64,000 nt of DNA from Planctomycetota bacterium (lineage in GTDB: Bacteria > Planctomycetota > JAJSAM01 > JAJVHW01): assembly GCA_024280885.1 (NCBI GenBank), contig JAJRPF010000005.1, forward strand, positions 31,752-95,751, in the 5' to 3' direction. The translations under genes and the position numbers were made by a program. The number at the start of each line of letters is the position of its first letter. The stretch's first letter is position 1. The notes beneath the pieces are model-generated. The model had not been told where the DNA came from, did not search any database, and saw only the letters and a list, made by a program, of their open reading frames with translations. Shown here in pieces: positions 8,361 to 17,377 of the stretch.

Positions 8361-11300
8361 CTACGAGACGGCCCCGACGGGGATGAGGCGTCGGAACGTC
8401 GCGCGCGTCTCGGTCCATGCGTCCAGTAGCGTTCTCGCGGCGCGGCTGGTCGTGCGCGCGGCGTGGTCCTCGAGGAGACCGCGTAGTGTCGTGGCCGCGT
8501 CGTCGTCGAGTTCCAGCGGGACCAGGAACTCGCGGTTGACGTGTTCGAGGTTGTCGCGGCGCAGGTAGAGCTCGCCGCCCGTCATCCCGGCACCGACGTT
8601 CTGGAGCACGCCACCGAGGATGACGACGCAGCCGTTGGTCATGTACTCGCACGCGTGCAGTCCGACTCCTTCGACGACGGCGGTCGCGCCACTGTTGCGC
8701 ACCGCGAAGCGGTCGCCGGCCAGGCCTCCGACGTGCAGGCGGCCGCCGGTTGCGCCGTAGAGTGCGCAGTTGCCGATGATCGCGTTCTCGCCAGGATCGA
8801 AGGGCGCGTCGGGAGACGGGCGGATGATGACGCTGCCGCCGTTCATCCCCTTGCAGACGGAGTCGTTCGCCTCGCCGACGAGCTCGACGCGCACGCCGCG
8901 TGTCAGGAACACCGCGAAACCCTGTCCCGCACTGCCGTCGAAGCGCACCCGCACGGAGTCGGGAGGTGGACCGTAGTCGCGACCGTGCGTGTCGACGCCG
9001 GGGTGCATCTCGATGTCGCGCAGACGGCGGTCTCGCGCCGTCTCGGCGATCGCGCCTGCCAGCCGACCGAGGACGGCGCGATCCGTTGGCTGCACGCTGT
9101 ACGAGAGCTCGACCGGCGGCCCGCCAGTGATGGCTGCCGCGGCATCGGCGACGATCCGGTTGTTGAGCGCGCTCACGCCGGAGAAGAACGGCTTCACGTC
9201 GCGGGGCTCGCCGAGTGGCACCTCCGCCGTGAAACGCGAGAGGTCGATGCAACGCTCCGCGATCAGGTTCGCGTGGCGCGGATGCTCGGCGAGCAATTCC
9301 CCGCGTCCGGTCACGTCCGCCAGGCAGCGTGCGCCGACGTGCGCCAGATGTGTGCGGGCGTCCTCGGCGAGCAGCATGAGCACGCGGGCCACATCGTCCG
9401 CGCGCCCCCGGTACTTGGCGGTGTACTTCGGTGCGTGTGTGGCGATCCCGGTGGGGCAGGTATTCTTCTCACAGACGCGCGCCATCACGCAGCCCTCGGC
9501 GATGAGCAGCAGCTTGCCGAACCCGAACTCTTGCGCACCGAGGAGCGCCGCGACGACGACGTCGCGCCCCGAGTGCAGTCCGCCGTCGGTGCGCAGAACG
9601 ACGTTGTGCCGCAAGCCCTGCTCGACCAGCGTGCGGTGCGCCTCCGCGAGGCCGATCTCCCACGGCAGGCCCGCGTGTTTCATCGAGCTGATGGACGCCG
9701 CGCCGGTGCCGCCGTCACCGCCCGAGATCATGATCGCGTCGGCGCCGGCCTTCACGACACCGGCGGCGATCGTGCCGATGTTCTTCCCCGAGACGAGTTT
9801 CACCGTCACGCGCGCCGTCGGGACGACCTGCTTGAGTTCGTAGATCAACTCCTTGAGATCTTCGATGCTGTAGATGTCGTGCTGTGGCGGCGGTGAGATC
9901 AGATCCACGTTGGGCATCGAATAGCGCGCCCGTGCGATCTCCGCGCCGACCTTCACGCCCATCAGTTGGCCGCCTTCTCCCGGTTTGGCGCCCTGCGCGA
10001 TCTTGATCTCGATTTCCTGCCCCGCGACCAGGTACTCCGCCGTGACCCCGAAGCGCCCCGACGCCACCTGTTTGACCGTCGCCGTCGTGCCGTCCACGAA
10101 GTAGTAGGGGTTCTCCCCGCCCTCGCCGCTCGCGCTGCGGCCGCCGACACGTCGCATGGCGACGATGATGTCGCGCTGCGCCTCCGCGCTGATCGCACCG
10201 AAGGACATCGATCCGGAGCCGAACGTTGTGACGATCTCGCTCGCGGGCTGCACGTCATCGACGTCGACGGGCGTCGTCGCGGTGCGCAGCTCCAGTAGGT
10301 GCCGGATGTTGATGGGCTCGTCTTGCGCACCGAGTTCCAGATAGCGATCCCAGAGCGCGCGCTCCTGCGCACTTCCCGCGTCTGTCTCGCGCAGCAACTC
10401 GTGCAGCAATTTGGTGCGCCGCGCGGTCATGGAGTGTCGCTCGCCCTCGGCGCCGCGGTTGTGTTCGCGGTGTTGGTACGTGCGGGGAAGCCGCGTCTCC
10501 GCGGTCGCGCCTCGCGCGATCTCGGCGCGCGCCAGAATACTCCGTGCCAGCGCATCGAGAGTGAGGCCGCCGACGGGGCTCGTGAGCCCGCGGAAGTACG
10601 CGGCGACGATCTCTTCGCCGAGTCCGATGCACGAGAAGAGCTTCGCGCTCTGGTAGGCCCGGACCACCGAGATACCCATCTTGCTCATGATCTTGAGCAG
10701 CCCGGACTCGAGTGCCTCGATCAGGTTCCGTTCCCTTGCGGTGGGGGATAGCTCGGCGAGGACGCGGCGGTTGTCGGTGCGCGCGATCTGTAACGCCAGC
10801 CGTGGGCTCACGGCCGTCGCGCCGAAACCGACGAGGCAGGCGACGTGATGTGTCGAACGCACGTCGGCCGCGTCCACGACGATCGCCGCGTCGAGCCGGC
10901 GCCCGGCCGCGTTCAGCGCGCGCACCACCGCGCGCAGAGCGAGCAAGCTGGGGATCGGCGGCGTGTCGGGAGTCGCGTCACGATCGCTCAACACGATGAT
11001 CCCGCGCCGCTCGCGTGCGGCCTGCACAGCGGCGGATCCCAGCCCGTCGAGGCGTTCGCGCATTCCGTCGGGACCGGCGTCTCGCGCGAACGTGATCGCG
11101 AGCTCGCAAGGAACGATGCGCGGCCGGATGCGGTCGTCGTCCGCGACGCGACGCAGCGCCGCCATCTGCGAAAGCGAGAGGATCGGGCTGTCGACCTCGA
11201 TGGCGGGCGGAGCGGGGATCAACTCCTTCGGTTGGAAGACATTCGGTCGCCGGCCGAGGTAGGTCGTGAGATCGGTCACTAACCGCTCGCGGAGGAAGTC

Positions 11301-12761
11301 CACCGCGGGGTTCGTGACCTGCGCGAAATCCTGGAAGAAGTGGTCGAAGAACGAGCGCGGCTGCTCCGAGAGCAGTGCCGGGCGCGCGGTGTCGCCCATC
11401 GACCCGATCGGCTCCTTGCCGGTGGCGATCATGGGCACCAGGATCATCTCGAGTTCTTCGTGTGTCAGGCCGAAGAGGTGCCGCTCGTGCGTGGGCGCTG
11501 GGGCGTCGTCGCACGGAACGTCGATCAGCGAGATCAGTCGCGGATCGAAGGTCGCGTCGCGGTTCGTCTCGGAGTGCGCGGGGTCGCGAAAGCGGGTGTC
11601 GCCGGTCTCCAGATCGACGCGCACTCCCGACCCCGCGACGAGCGTGCCCTTCGCCAGCACATCCCCCTCGTCCACACCGAAGATCCCCGCCTCGGACGCG
11701 AGGTGGAACTCGTCCGCAGTCATCGCCCAGCGGCACGGGCGGAACCCGTTGCGATCGAGCCGAGCGCCGATCGTCTTGCCGTCACAGAACGTGATAAACG
11801 CGGGCCCGTCCCACGGCTCCATCGCGCGACTCCAGAAGCGGTGGTAGTCCGTCCGCTCCGTGGCGCTCGGGATCATGATTGCGAGGATCTCTTCGAGATG
11901 GGGGATCGAGCTCCGGAACTTGAGCGCCTCGACCATCTCGTTGACGTTGCCCGAGTCGCTGATGCCCTCGCGCGTCAGCAACTCGTCCGGGGCGACGCCG
12001 AGATCCTGCTCGCGCGAGTACGCCCACGAACGGTTGCCTGCGATCGTATTGATCTCGCCGTTGTGGCCGAGCATCCGGAACGGCTGCGCCTTGTCCCACG
12101 ACGTGCGCGTATTGGTGCTGAAGCGTCGGTGGAAGAGCGCGAAGCGTGTCTCGAACGCCGGGTTGTCAAGGTCGGGATAGAAACGCGCGAGGTCCGCGGA
12201 GCGCGTCAGCGCCTTGTAGACGATCGTGCGCGACGACAGTGACGTGAAGAAGAGGTGGTGGTCGAGACCCGCTTCCCGCCCCTTGGTCCGTGTCGCCTGT
12301 TTGGCGAGATGGAGCAGCGTCTCGAATGCGTACGCCGTACGAATGCGCGACGGGCGCGCGATGAACGCGTGGCGGATCACGGGCATCGACGCGCGCGCCT
12401 GGGGGCCGAGCACGCTCGGCTCGACCGGCACGTCGCGATAGCCGAGGACCTCCATCCCGTGGAAGGCGAAGGTCTCCTCGAACACGCGCTGCGGTGTCCC
12501 GGTGCGCTCCGCGTCCGGTGTGATGAAGAGGGTGGCGACCGCCACCGAGCCGCGCTCTTGGCCCAACATCTCGAAGGGGATGTCGGCCATCACGCCCGCG
12601 CCATCGCCGGTCACGTGATCGGCGCCGCACGCCCCGCGATGTTCCACACACTCCAGCGCATCGAGTGCGCGACGCAGAATGCCATGGCTGGCCCGGGCGT
12701 GGCGATTGACCACGAACCCCGTGCCGCACGACGACTTCTCCTCACCACGCGAGAACGACAT
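8361..12761 (-). CDS. gltB: Glutamate synthase, large (alpha) subunit
   Basis: The 1466-residue product makes two glutamates from glutamine and 2-oxoglutarate. The N-terminal class II amidotransferase domain follows an 11-residue propeptide. Cys12 of SSCGTGFV is the expected nucleophile after cleavage, with HRRFSTNT and GHNGEINT in the glutaminase domain. The central domain and the FMN-binding synthase domain follow (GSGSMSFGAISAEAQ, SGEGGENP, ISGGDGGTGA). The 3Fe-4S cysteines are in CEKNTCPTGIA. The C-terminal GXGXG beta-helix is complete (GMNGGSVIIRP, GNCALYGATGG). No small subunit (gltD) is adjacent, so electrons may come from a gltD elsewhere or from ferredoxin. The ribosome-binding site AGGAGG lies about 12 bases before the ATG. 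Confidence 0.96.
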   Translation of the reverse strand: MSFSRGEEKSSCGTGFVVNRHARASHGILRRALDALECVEHRGACGADHVTGDGAGVMADIPFEMLGQERGSVAVATLFITPDAERTGTPQRVFEETFAFHGMEVLGYRDVPVEPSVLGPQARASMPVIRHAFIARPSRIRTAYAFETLLHLAKQATRTKGREAGLDHHLFFTSLSSRTIVYKALTRSADLARFYPDLDNPAFETRFALFHRRFSTNTRTSWDKAQPFRMLGHNGEINTIAGNRSWAYSREQDLGVAPDELLTREGISDSGNVNEMVEALKFRSSIPHLEEILAIMIPSATERTDYHRFWSRAMEPWDGPAFITFCDGKTIGARLDRNGFRPCRWAMTADEFHLASEAGIFGVDEGDVLAKGTLVAGSGVRVDLETGDTRFRDPAHSETNRDATFDPRLISLIDVPCDDAPAPTHERHLFGLTHEELEMILVPMIATGKEPIGSMGDTARPALLSEQPRSFFDHFFQDFAQVTNPAVDFLRERLVTDLTTYLGRRPNVFQPKELIPAPPAIEVDSPILSLSQMAALRRVADDDRIRPRIVPCELAITFARDAGPDGMRERLDGLGSAAVQAARERRGIIVLSDRDATPDTPPIPSLLALRAVVRALNAAGRRLDAAIVVDAADVRSTHHVACLVGFGATAVSPRLALQIARTDNRRVLAELSPTARERNLIEALESGLLKIMSKMGISVVRAYQSAKLFSCIGLGEEIVAAYFRGLTSPVGGLTLDALARSILARAEIARGATAETRLPRTYQHREHNRGAEGERHSMTARRTKLLHELLRETDAGSAQERALWDRYLELGAQDEPINIRHLLELRTATTPVDVDDVQPASEIVTTFGSGSMSFGAISAEAQRDIIVAMRRVGGRSASGEGGENPYYFVDGTTATVKQVASGRFGVTAEYLVAGQEIEIKIAQGAKPGEGGQLMGVKVGAEIARARYSMPNVDLISPPPQHDIYSIEDLKELIYELKQVVPTARVTVKLVSGKNIGTIAAGVVKAGADAIMISGGDGGTGAASISSMKHAGLPWEIGLAEAHRTLVEQGLRHNVVLRTDGGLHSGRDVVVAALLGAQEFGFGKLLLIAEGCVMARVCEKNTCPTGIATHAPKYTAKYRGRADDVARVLMLLAEDARTHLAHVGARCLADVTGRGELLAEHPRHANLIAERCIDLSRFTAEVPLGEPRDVKPFFSGVSALNNRIVADAAAAITGGPPVELSYSVQPTDRAVLGRLAGAIAETARDRRLRDIEMHPGVDTHGRDYGPPPDSVRVRFDGSAGQGFAVFLTRGVRVELVGEANDSVCKGMNGGSVIIRPSPDAPFDPGENAIIGNCALYGATGGRLHVGGLAGDRFAVRNSGATAVVEGVGLHACEYMTNGCVVILGGVLQNVGAGMTGGELYLRRDNLEHVNREFLVPLELDDDAATTLRGLLEDHAARTTSRAARTLLDAWTETRATFRRLIPVGAVS

Positions 12762-12772
12762 GAATGCGCAAC

Positions 12773-12786
12773 CCTCCTACAGGAGG
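12773..12786 (-). promoter_or_regulatory. gltB ribosome-binding site inside a palindrome
   Basis: The only strong Shine-Dalgarno sequence before gltB (AGGAGG on the minus strand) lies in a 14-bp near-perfect palindrome, CCTCCT-AC-AGGAGG. The two halves could pair in the mRNA and hide the ribosome-binding site, although the 2-nt centre makes this hairpin strained. It could equally be an operator. This is inference from sequence symmetry alone. Confidence 0.35.
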
Positions 12787-12875
12787 ATACTCCACACAGA
12801 AGGCGGAACCTCCACGCGGATATCGCACATGGAGGAATTGGCGAACGCCTGCCGATGCACACTGGTCAGCGGGCG

Positions 12876-14531
12876 TCATCCCGGCGCGGTGATGGGGGCG
12901 TCGAGATCTCGATGGTCATGCGCTTGGCTCTGCTCCTCGCCGTCAACGGCCGGATACGCGGCGATCTCGCCGTCGAAGCGCGCGCCGTAGTCCACGGCGA
13001 CGCCGTAGTTCGGGTCTTCGATCACATTGACCTCGACCAGGTCGCCGGCCTTCTCGAGCAGCGCGCGACAGTCGGGGCTGAGGTGCCGCAGATGCAGGCG
13101 CTTCCCAGCGCGCTTGTACTTCTCGGCCAACGCGTCGATGGCGTGCAATCCGCTGTGATCGAGTACCCGGGTCTCGAGGAAGTCGACGATGACCTCGTCG
13201 GGGTCTTCGCGGGGCTTGAAGAGCGCGGCGAAGCTCTCCACAGACGCGAAGAAGAGCGTGCCGTCGAGGAGGTAGATCTTCTGGCCCTCATCGATCACCT
13301 CGACCCGCGCGTGGATCCGCTGACTGGCCTTCCATGCGAGCACCAACGCGGAGACGATCACGCCGATGACGACAGCGACGGCAAGATCGCTGAAGACGGT
13401 GACGAGCGACACGAGCACCAGCACGAATGCGTCCGACTTGGGGATCTTGTGCATGATCCGAAGGCTCGACCAGGCAAACGTCCCGATGACGACGACGAAC
13501 ATCACGCCGATCAAGGCCGCGAGTGGGATCATCTCGATCCAGCGCGAAGCGAAGAGGACGAAGCCGAGCAGGAAGAGTGCCGACGCGACACCGGCGACGC
13601 GTGTGCGGCCCCCGGACTCGACGTTGATCATGCTTTGACCGATCATGGCGCAGCCGCCCATGCCTCCGAAGAACCCGGTAACGATGTTCGCACCGCCCTG
13701 GGCGATGCACTCCTTGCTCGCCTTGCCGTGCGTCTCCGTCAGTTCCGCGACCAGGTTCAGAGTCAGCAGACTTTCGATCAACCCGATCAGCGCGAGGATC
13801 GCGGCATAGGGGAAGATGATCCTCAGAGTCGCCCACGAGAACGGGACGTTCGGGACACTGAACGAGGGGAGATCCCCCGCGATCGACGCCATGTCACCGA
13901 CGTTGCGCACGTCCAGACCCAGGCCCAGAACGACGACTGTCGTCAGTACAATGCCGACCAAGGGAGCGGGCACCGCCTTCGTCACCTTACCAGCCCCCCA
14001 GATCACGAACATCGTGAAGAGCGAGAGGCCCAGAACGAGCGAGAAGTCCGCGGCCGGCAGCCACGACTTGCCCCCGGCGCCATCGTCGACCTGGAACTGG
14101 CCGACCTGCGCCAACAGGATCACGATCGCGAGACCGTTCACGAACCCGAGCATGACGGGATAGGGAACGAGGCGGATGAACTTCCCCAGGTGCAGCAGCC
14201 CTGCCAACACCTGCAACACACCCATGAGGATGACGGCAGCGAAGAGGTACTCGACGCCGTGGTTTGCGACGAGTGAGACGAGCACGACGGCCAGTGCTCC
14301 GGTCGCGCCGGAGATCATGCCGGGGCGACCGCCGAAGATTGCCGTGATGAGTCCGACGGTGAACGCAGCGTAGAGTCCGACGAGCGGCTCGACACCCGCG
14401 ACGAACGCGAATGCGATGGCCTCGGGAACGAGTGCCATGGCGACGGTGAGTCCAGAGAGAATCTCGGTTCGGAGTCGCGCCCGGCCGAGGCTGGGCGCCG
14501 TGACGGCAGGGAGCGGGGATGCGGAGTGCAC
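12876..14531 (-). CDS. SulP-family anion transporter with STAS domain
   Basis: The 551-residue inner-membrane protein begins with the SulP signature region (LSGLTVAMALVPEAIAFAFV, residues about 25-44). About ten further hydrophobic segments run to about 415, including MISGATGALAVVLVSLV and GGMGGCAMIGQSMINVESGG. A cytoplasmic STAS domain occupies about 430-520 (GTLFFASVESFAALF, VIVDFLETRVLDHSGLHAID). SulP members carry sulfate, bicarbonate or other anions. The exact substrate cannot be read from sequence. The start is a GTG with AAAGGA 9 bases upstream. It is followed by gltB after a 114-bp gap and may share its transcript. Confidence 0.9.
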   Translation of the reverse strand: MHSASPLPAVTAPSLGRARLRTEILSGLTVAMALVPEAIAFAFVAGVEPLVGLYAAFTVGLITAIFGGRPGMISGATGALAVVLVSLVANHGVEYLFAAVILMGVLQVLAGLLHLGKFIRLVPYPVMLGFVNGLAIVILLAQVGQFQVDDGAGGKSWLPAADFSLVLGLSLFTMFVIWGAGKVTKAVPAPLVGIVLTTVVVLGLGLDVRNVGDMASIAGDLPSFSVPNVPFSWATLRIIFPYAAILALIGLIESLLTLNLVAELTETHGKASKECIAQGGANIVTGFFGGMGGCAMIGQSMINVESGGRTRVAGVASALFLLGFVLFASRWIEMIPLAALIGVMFVVVIGTFAWSSLRIMHKIPKSDAFVLVLVSLVTVFSDLAVAVVIGVIVSALVLAWKASQRIHARVEVIDEGQKIYLLDGTLFFASVESFAALFKPREDPDEVIVDFLETRVLDHSGLHAIDALAEKYKRAGKRLHLRHLSPDCRALLEKAGDLVEVNVIEDPNYGVAVDYGARFDGEIAAYPAVDGEEQSQAHDHRDLDAPITAPG

Positions 14532-14973
14532 GGAGTGCGTCCTTTGGAAGGGGAACGGGGAATGGCCCCAGCGGAGGAGCGTCGCTGGTCGGGGCGGGAA
14601 GAACGTCGCAGAGCGCGTCGTCTTGCCGCGGTGCCATCAGTTGCGCGGATTAACGCAGCGCGCACGCCAGAGGCAGCGGTCTTTCCGAAGGTCGCTGGAA
14701 GGAAATGCTCGCGATACCGAAATGGGAAGAGCGGGCTGGGCGCCCGCGCGCAGTCGCGTCGCTCTGGAACTCGATTGCGTAGTGGCACCCGCGCCCCGCG
14801 CGACCGTAGCCGCAACGCGCTTTCACGCGGGCGCGCATCGCGACGAGATTGCGTCAACCACGGGCGTTCGGCAGTCGCGATCTGCGTTGCAAACTTCGTC
14901 GCTGGGATCCGCCGCACGCGAAGCGGGCGCAAGTTGTTCAGCGGCGCGCGCGCCCCACGGCATCCTCCTCTCC
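14532..14973. other. Divergent intergenic region
   Basis: This 442-bp gap lies between the divergent SulP and M41-like genes. It presumably carries both promoters, but I cannot point to convincing -35/-10 pairs in this GC-rich sequence. No repeat or RNA gene was recognised. Confidence 0.5.
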
Positions 14974-15432
14974 ATGCATCCGGGACCCGAGGTCTGGCAC
15001 GAAGCAGGGCATGCCGTCGTGGCGCGCTGGCAAGGCGGTGTCGTGCGCGAGGTGACCATCGAGTCCGAGTTGGACGATCACATGAGCCATACCGAGGTGG
15101 AGTGGTCCGGGTTCGGCGCGATCGAGCGTGCGCGCCGCGCGGCGATGGTCTCGCTCGCGGGTCCCATCGCCGAGATGCTCGAAACGGGTGCGGACCCCAC
15201 CGACCCGGCGACGCTTTCCACCTGGCGTGGTGACTGGGAGGGCGCGATCAACTCCATTCGACGCCTCTCGACGCGCGCCGAAGAGCGCTACCGCATTCGC
15301 AAGCAGATGGTGCAGGAGATCACGGCGTTCCTCCGCGATCCGACGGTTCGCGAACGTCTGGCGCGTGTCGTCGACGCACTTGATGCACACGGCACGCTGG
15401 ACGAGACACTCTTCGACGACGCGCTGGGGTAG
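14974..15432 (+). CDS. Stand-alone M41-like (FtsH-type) metallopeptidase domain
   Basis: The 152-residue protein carries HEAGHAVVARWQGG at residues 9-22. This is the zinc-binding HExxH helix in the form typical of FtsH (peptidase family M41). Downstream, LAGPIAEM and GDWEGAINSIRRLS resemble the FtsH segments aG..AE and GA.nDl..A, where the third metal ligand (Asp) resides. There is no AAA+ ATPase module and no transmembrane segment, so the protein is a single soluble domain of unknown substrate. The ATG at 14974 puts the motif near the N-terminus as expected. The longer upstream open frame has no similarity and no plausible start. Confidence 0.72.
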   Translation: MHPGPEVWHEAGHAVVARWQGGVVREVTIESELDDHMSHTEVEWSGFGAIERARRAAMVSLAGPIAEMLETGADPTDPATLSTWRGDWEGAINSIRRLSTRAEERYRIRKQMVQEITAFLRDPTVRERLARVVDALDAHGTLDETLFDDALG

Positions 15433-15813
15433 CGCGGCCGATGACGCGCGTTCGCCGCGAACCGGCTGCGCCCCGCCCGCGTTAGATCCGGCATGACGGC
15501 GTTACTCTTCACTCTTCGGGCCCGAATCCGTTGGCTCCGTCTTGATTGGCGTGCCGGTGATGACATCGCACCTCTGGCACGCGAATGAACTCATGACGCA
15601 TGTGGCTGTGACGGCGAGCTCGAGGTCCTCTCCGCGGCGCACAGCTGGTTCTGGCGTGGGCCGTAGCGGTCGCACTCGAGCACCAGCAACCCGGTCGATC
15701 GCGTGCGCGTACGGCTCCCAGAGGGCGGTCACCGCAGCGGTCACTTGCGGCGCGGCAGTTGGCTCGGCGGCATGCTGAGCACCGACGGGGCGGCGGCTTG
15801 ACAGCATGCGGCT
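15433..15813. other. Intergenic region without a confident gene
   Basis: These 381 bp separate the M41-like gene from the degenerate frames downstream. A leftward open frame (15502-15807, about 101 codons, with one CQRC) has mixed codon use and no recognisable domain, so it is not called. I saw no terminator or repeat. Confidence 0.45.
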
Positions 15814-16138
15814 GTGCGTCGCGCTCTCTCCCTCTTGCTACTCGCGATCGTTGGCGTCGTCGTCTCGGCGTCCGGCTGGGCGTCCGGCTGGGCGTCCGGC
15901 TGGGCGGACTCGCCAACGCTCCGTGTGAGCCTCCCGCCCGGAAGGAGAGTCGCTGAGACCGTGCATTCGGACGTCGGTGGAGACGGACGACGATGGCACG
16001 TTCGAGGTCCCCGGTCTCGAGCCAGGAACCCTCTACGCGGTCAGCGCCCGGGACTATCCATACGGCGGGTGGATCAACTTCACTGACATACGCCTCGGCG
16101 ACCGCGGACTCCGCGGTGTCGCGCTGGAGATGAAGTGA
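15814..16138 (+). pseudogene. Frameshifted secreted protein with carboxypeptidase-regulatory-like domain
   Basis: An ATG at 15814 opens a signal-peptide-like sequence (MRRALSLLLLAIVGVVVSAS). Three perfect 12-bp repeats (TCCGGCTGGGCG, 15871-15906) encoding SGWA units follow, then RVSLPPGRRVAETVH. At about 15975 the reading continues in another frame as TDDDGTFEVPGLEPGTLYAV, ending at the TGA 16136-16138. That segment is the classic TD.DG.F.v.GL.PG strand-turn of carboxypeptidase-regulatory-like (beta-sandwich) domains. Removing one base in GGTGGAGAC joins the two frames. It is either a true decay event or an assembly error. The stop overlaps the next start (TGATG). Confidence 0.6.
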
Positions 16139-16432
16139 TGGCCATGGTTCCGTGCCGTCGCGATTGTCGAGATCGTGAGTTCGCCGAGACCCGCCTGCTA
16201 CGCATCGGCGGGTCCGGATGGCACGTCGAGATCGCGAACGGAACCGGCCGCTCGATCACACTTCACATGGGGGTACCCGACTCGTCCACGAGGGCTCGGA
16301 ACTCTCCCGCATCTCTCGCCCGACGTCCGATTTGCTCTACGCTGTGGACTCCGCCGGGGGCGTCGTCGAACTCGTGTGCGACCCGAACTCCCCAAGCTGG
16401 ATTCGCGGGTGGAAGTTACTGGGGGTCTGTCG
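16138..16432 (+). pseudogene. Second frameshifted reading frame, function unknown
   Basis: The ATG at 16138 overlaps the stop of the preceding frame, as in a coupled operon. Two blocks that look like coding sequence lie in different frames. The first includes GWHVEIANGTGRSITLHMG. The second starts after a run of five G (16269-16273) and includes LYAVDSAGGVVELVCD and NSPSWIRGWKLLG. One extra G in the run would join them. No family was recognised. The second block runs out of frame into the signal peptidase gene, so no intact end exists. Confidence 0.45.
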
Positions 16433-17278
16433 ATGTCGGTCCGTCGTCGTCCGTGGTTCGCCGCGCTGTTGTCGTTCGTGGTCCCGGGGACCGGTCAACT
16501 CTACGGCGGAAGGCTCAAGCGCGGCCTGGTGCTCTTTGGACTCCACGCGCTCGCGGTCGCTGCGTTCTGCCTGGTGGCGTGGGTTCCGCGAGGCGCGACC
16601 GGGTTCGCGCTGCTGTCCGTCGCCGCGGTCGCGACGCCACTGGTGCTCGTGCTTGCTGTGATCGATGCATTCCTGGTCGCGCGCCGGGCGCCGCCTGACG
16701 GCCCGCTGCGTGACTTCCAGCGCCCGTCGGTGTATCTCCTGCTCCTCGTCGTCGGTCTGATGACGTTCATCGGTACGAGCACGTACGCGGGACGTCACCT
16801 CTTCCACGCCTACATGGTCCCGACTGCGAGCATGCAGCCGACGGTGCGACGCGGGGATCGGGTACTCGCGAACGTCCGGCGCTATCGCTCCGGTCCGATC
16901 CAACGCGGTGACACCGTCGTCTTCGTCGCGCCCGATTCCGACGAGGAATACGTCAAGCGCGTGATCGGACTGCCGGGCGAGCGCGTGCGGGGGCGACGCG
17001 GAGAGATCCTGATCGACGGCGAGCCGCTCCCGCTTACCGACGTCGCCGATCTCGGAGCGCGTGAGACCGCCGGAGGGCGAACGTACGCCGTGCTTCCGGG
17101 CCGGAGCTTCGCCGCGATTGTGGTGCCGGACGACTGCTTCTTCGTCCTCGGCGACAACCGCGCGGCGTCGCGGGACAGTCGGCATTTCGGCGCGGTCCCG
17201 CGCACGCGGATCCGCGGCAGCGTCGAGTACCGGTTCTGGTCGACCGACCCGCTTAGCCCGATCGGTCTGATCGACTGA
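16433..17278 (+). CDS. lepB: Signal peptidase I
   Basis: The 281-residue membrane protease removes signal peptides on the outer face of the cytoplasmic membrane. The S26 catalytic domain holds Ser133 in MVPTASMQPTVRRGD and Lys175 in EEYVKRVIGLPGE, the Ser/Lys dyad. The conserved GDNRAASRDSRHFG lies near the C-terminus. The N-terminal third (about 10-115) is unusual. It has a VPGTGQLYGGRLKRG motif and several hydrophobic segments, like the small 'GxGQ-Y-G' membrane domain found ahead of some planctomycete signal peptidases. The start at 16433 follows a GGGGGTC stretch. No terminator is evident in the 99 bp before the convergent Wadjet operon. Confidence 0.92.
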   Translation: MSVRRRPWFAALLSFVVPGTGQLYGGRLKRGLVLFGLHALAVAAFCLVAWVPRGATGFALLSVAAVATPLVLVLAVIDAFLVARRAPPDGPLRDFQRPSVYLLLLVVGLMTFIGTSTYAGRHLFHAYMVPTASMQPTVRRGDRVLANVRRYRSGPIQRGDTVVFVAPDSDEEYVKRVIGLPGERVRGRRGEILIDGEPLPLTDVADLGARETAGGRTYAVLPGRSFAAIVVPDDCFFVLGDNRAASRDSRHFGAVPRTRIRGSVEYRFWSTDPLSPIGLID

Positions 17279-17377
17279 GCCGGAGCGTCGTGCAGTGCCG
17301 CGCGGGGAGAGGCCGGATCCGCCTGTGTTGGCTCCGCGTCTCTTGTGACCTCTACGTGGCGCGCCTGATGCTCGGTG

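Noticed and set aside
12255..14276. Long plus-strand open frame opposite gltB and the SulP gene
   Set aside because: The sequence is rich in His/Asp/Glu/Arg, typical of a shadow frame. The minus-strand genes show full conserved motifs.
15871..15906. CRISPR-like repeat
   Set aside because: The 12-bp units are directly adjacent with no spacers and encode a peptide repeat.
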